Shown here: piece after piece, positions 62,609 to 64,000 of the stretch
Layout of the letters: each line of letters starts with the position of its first letter
Numbering within the stretch: the stretch's first letter is position 1
Source of the DNA: Polynucleobacter sp. UB-Tiil-W10
Lineage (GTDB): Bacteria > Pseudomonadota > Gammaproteobacteria > Burkholderiales > Burkholderiaceae
Assembly (NCBI RefSeq): GCF_018881605.1
Contig: NZ_JACVPZ010000001.1
Span: 682,001-746,000 of the forward strand
DNA: 64,000 nt
Direction: 5' to 3'
Position numbers and translations under genes: made by a program
The notes under the pieces: model-generated
What the model was told of the DNA's origin: nothing
Seen by the model: the letters and a program-made list of their open reading frames with translations, nothing else
The model's database searches: none

Positions 62609-63981
62609 GTAAAAAACGAATTGCCATTATTGGCGCGGGCATCTCTGGATTGGGCTGCGCATATGCCTTAAGACAACATCCTGAGTTTGAAATTACATTA
62701 TATGAAGCAGGCGACCATATTGGTGGTCATAGCAATACAGTAGATTTCACTTGCAACATCAACGGGGAGGAAGTCACCCATGGTGTAGATACTGGTTTCC
62801 TAGTCTTTAATCGTAAGACTTATCCGCGCCTCGTTCGGCTATTCGAAGAAATTCAAGCGCCAATATCCCCTTCAGAAATGTCTTTCTCTGTATCCATTGA
62901 TGCCTCTGGAAAATCTGGGATAAATAAAAAAATTGAATGGGCCGGTAACGACATTAATTCATTTTTTGGTCAACGATCCAATCTTCTTTCTCCATCATTT
63001 TGGAGAATGGCCTATGACATCTTGCGCTTTAATCGCTTAGCTACTCAGCTAGCGCATGAACAAATTGAAGCCGGTCATCTATACAAAGAGCCAGATGAAA
63101 AAATTTCTGATTTTTTAAAGCGTCATCGCTTTAGTCAAAGCTTTAAAGAGAATTATTTTCTCCCCATGATTGGTGCCATCTGGTCTTGTTCAGTCGAGCA
63201 GATGCTAGAGTTTCCGATTCAAACCATGGTGCGCTTCTGTCATAACCATGGTCTTTTGCAAATCCAAAATCGCCCACAATGGTTGACCATCAAAGGCGGA
63301 TCACGAGAGTATGTAAAGCGGATTGTTGCTGTACTAACAAAACATCAGATAGTGATTCAGCGTGAGTCTGTTCTGCGTGTAAATACCAATCAGAATGGCA
63401 ATCAAGTTGAAGTGATTAGCCAGTCTGGTATGGCCCACTTTGATGAAGTGATCATGGCCTGTCACAGCGACCAAACATTAGATTTAGTTCATGGCATTGA
63501 TCAACAAGCCAGAAATATTTTGGCGGCCATTCCATACCAAAAGAATCGTGCGCTTTTGCATACCGATATTCGCTTCTTACCAGAAGCAAAGCGCTGCTGG
63601 GCAGCATGGAACTACACCGCCAAGTCTGGTGACAAACCAAATACAAAACAGCATGTCAGCGTTAACTATCTAATTAATCGCTTGCAGCCACTGCCAGCCC
63701 AACTACAAGATACGCAAATTATTGTTAGCCTTAACCCTTCGGAAGAGCCCGATCCAAAACTAGTGCATCAAGAGATTCACTACTCTCATCCAGTCTTTGA
63801 TATGAATGCGATACAAGCTCAGAAGGAGCTGCCCTTAATTCAGGGATCATCGTCAATTTGGTATTGCGGCGCTTGGACTGGTTTTGGGTTTCATGAGGAT
63901 GGCTTGCGTTCAGGTGAATTGGTTGCTGAAGCTTTAATTGAAAGCGTTCGACAGCCCATTAAAACTAAACAAGATGTCTAG
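62605..63981 (+). CDS. NAD(P)/FAD-dependent oxidoreductase (amine-oxidase type)
   Basis: A 458-aa flavoprotein beginning at GTG. The N-terminal dinucleotide motif is IIGAGISGLGCAYALRQ, followed by the second FAD motif GGHSNTVDF; the C-terminal FAD site is WYCGAWTGFGFHEDGLRSGE. Similar proteins are annotated as 'COG2907' and usually precede DUF1365 and a cyclopropane-fatty-acid synthase, suggesting lipid modification. A DUF1365-type start may follow at 63985. Confidence 0.9.
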   Translation: MSKKRIAIIGAGISGLGCAYALRQHPEFEITLYEAGDHIGGHSNTVDFTCNINGEEVTHGVDTGFLVFNRKTYPRLVRLFEEIQAPISPSEMSFSVSIDASGKSGINKKIEWAGNDINSFFGQRSNLLSPSFWRMAYDILRFNRLATQLAHEQIEAGHLYKEPDEKISDFLKRHRFSQSFKENYFLPMIGAIWSCSVEQMLEFPIQTMVRFCHNHGLLQIQNRPQWLTIKGGSREYVKRIVAVLTKHQIVIQRESVLRVNTNQNGNQVEVISQSGMAHFDEVIMACHSDQTLDLVHGIDQQARNILAAIPYQKNRALLHTDIRFLPEAKRCWAAWNYTAKSGDKPNTKQHVSVNYLINRLQPLPAQLQDTQIIVSLNPSEEPDPKLVHQEIHYSHPVFDMNAIQAQKELPLIQGSSSIWYCGAWTGFGFHEDGLRSGELVAEALIESVRQPIKTKQDV

Positions 63982-63984
63982 TTA

Positions 63985-64000
63985 ATGGCGCAAGCAAACA
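63985..64000 (+). CDS. Start of a downstream gene, cut by the window edge (possibly DUF1365)
   Basis: An ATG 4 bp after the previous stop opens a frame MAQAN that runs off the window. Only five codons are visible. A DUF1365 protein is expected here from family context, but the sequence cannot show it. Confidence 0.25.

Overview
The window reads as a continuous piece of chromosome from a betaproteobacterium of the family Burkholderiaceae, most likely Polynucleobacter or a close relative. The basis is protein resemblance (UvrA, CtaD, LipA, GshA, RpoH), moderate base composition, very short spacers, and Burkholderiales-type gene orders: kdsD-kdsC-lptCAB-hpf-ptsN-hprK-rapZ, mutM-TPR/lolB-ispE-tRNA-Gln-prs-rplY-pth, ctaC-ctaD-ctaG-DUF2970-coxC-SURF1-ctaA-ctaB-sco, and gshA-gshB-EIIA-ptsH-ptsI. 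The genus is inferred by recognition and was not searched. I see no insertion sequence, prophage, CRISPR array, integrase or rRNA operon. No gene-free stretch exceeds about 265 bases.

Layout. 1-9 kb: truncated FAD-linked oxidase, ilvA, a 5'-nucleotidase, queF, ssb, an MFS transporter and uvrA. 9-17.5 kb: a KefB-type antiporter, then the Kdo/LPS-transport block (kdsD, kdsC, lptC, lptA, lptB) running into hpf, ptsN, hprK and rapZ. 17.5-24.4 kb: mutY and mutM on the minus strand, then a TPR-LolB fusion, ispE, tRNA-Gln(TTG), prs, rplY and pth. 24.4-30.6 kb: ferredoxin, coaD, rsmD and an M16 protease pair on the minus strand, then ftsY and rpoH. 30.6-39.6 kb: a complete aa3-type cytochrome c oxidase assembly locus. 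39.7-49 kb: a BioC-like methyltransferase, comF, trmL, gpsA, secB, a glutaredoxin, a rhodanese, gpmA, ctpA, a ThiF/MoeB protein, ptsI and ptsH. 49-55 kb: EIIA-Man, gshB, gshA, and the nitrogen operon torF-like/glnK/amtB. 55-64 kb: ubiK, a lipoprotein, lipA, lipB, DUF493, a hydrolase, a ferredoxin, a VanZ protein, birA, coaX, rfaE2, a glutathione peroxidase and a FAD-dependent oxidoreductase.

How the genes work together. Several blocks are functional modules: outer-membrane biogenesis (kdsD, kdsC, lptCAB, lolB domain, rfaE2), terminal respiration (ctaC to sco), lipoylation (lipB, lipA), glutathione synthesis (gshA, gshB), and a phosphorelay with EI, HPr, EIIA-Man, EIIA-Ntr and HPr kinase but no sugar-transporting EIIB/EIIC in view, which suggests a regulatory PTS.

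The window is mostly core genome, and I found no obvious undescribed defence or mobile system. The points most worth a second look are: (1) rsmD has no ATG, GTG or TTG start ahead of its conserved N-terminus, and its frame is entered in -1 from the upstream M16 gene at an A7 heptamer next to that gene's stop; (2) LolB is fused to a TPR protein with a cleavable, non-lipoprotein signal; (3) rpoN is missing from its usual place between lptB and hpf, while two NtrC-like sites precede the glnK-amtB operon without a visible -24/-12 promoter; (4) a perfect CIRCE operator lies on the rpoH promoter; (5) MutY has an altered iron-sulfur cysteine spacing; (6) the BioC-like protein has a degenerate SAM motif I.
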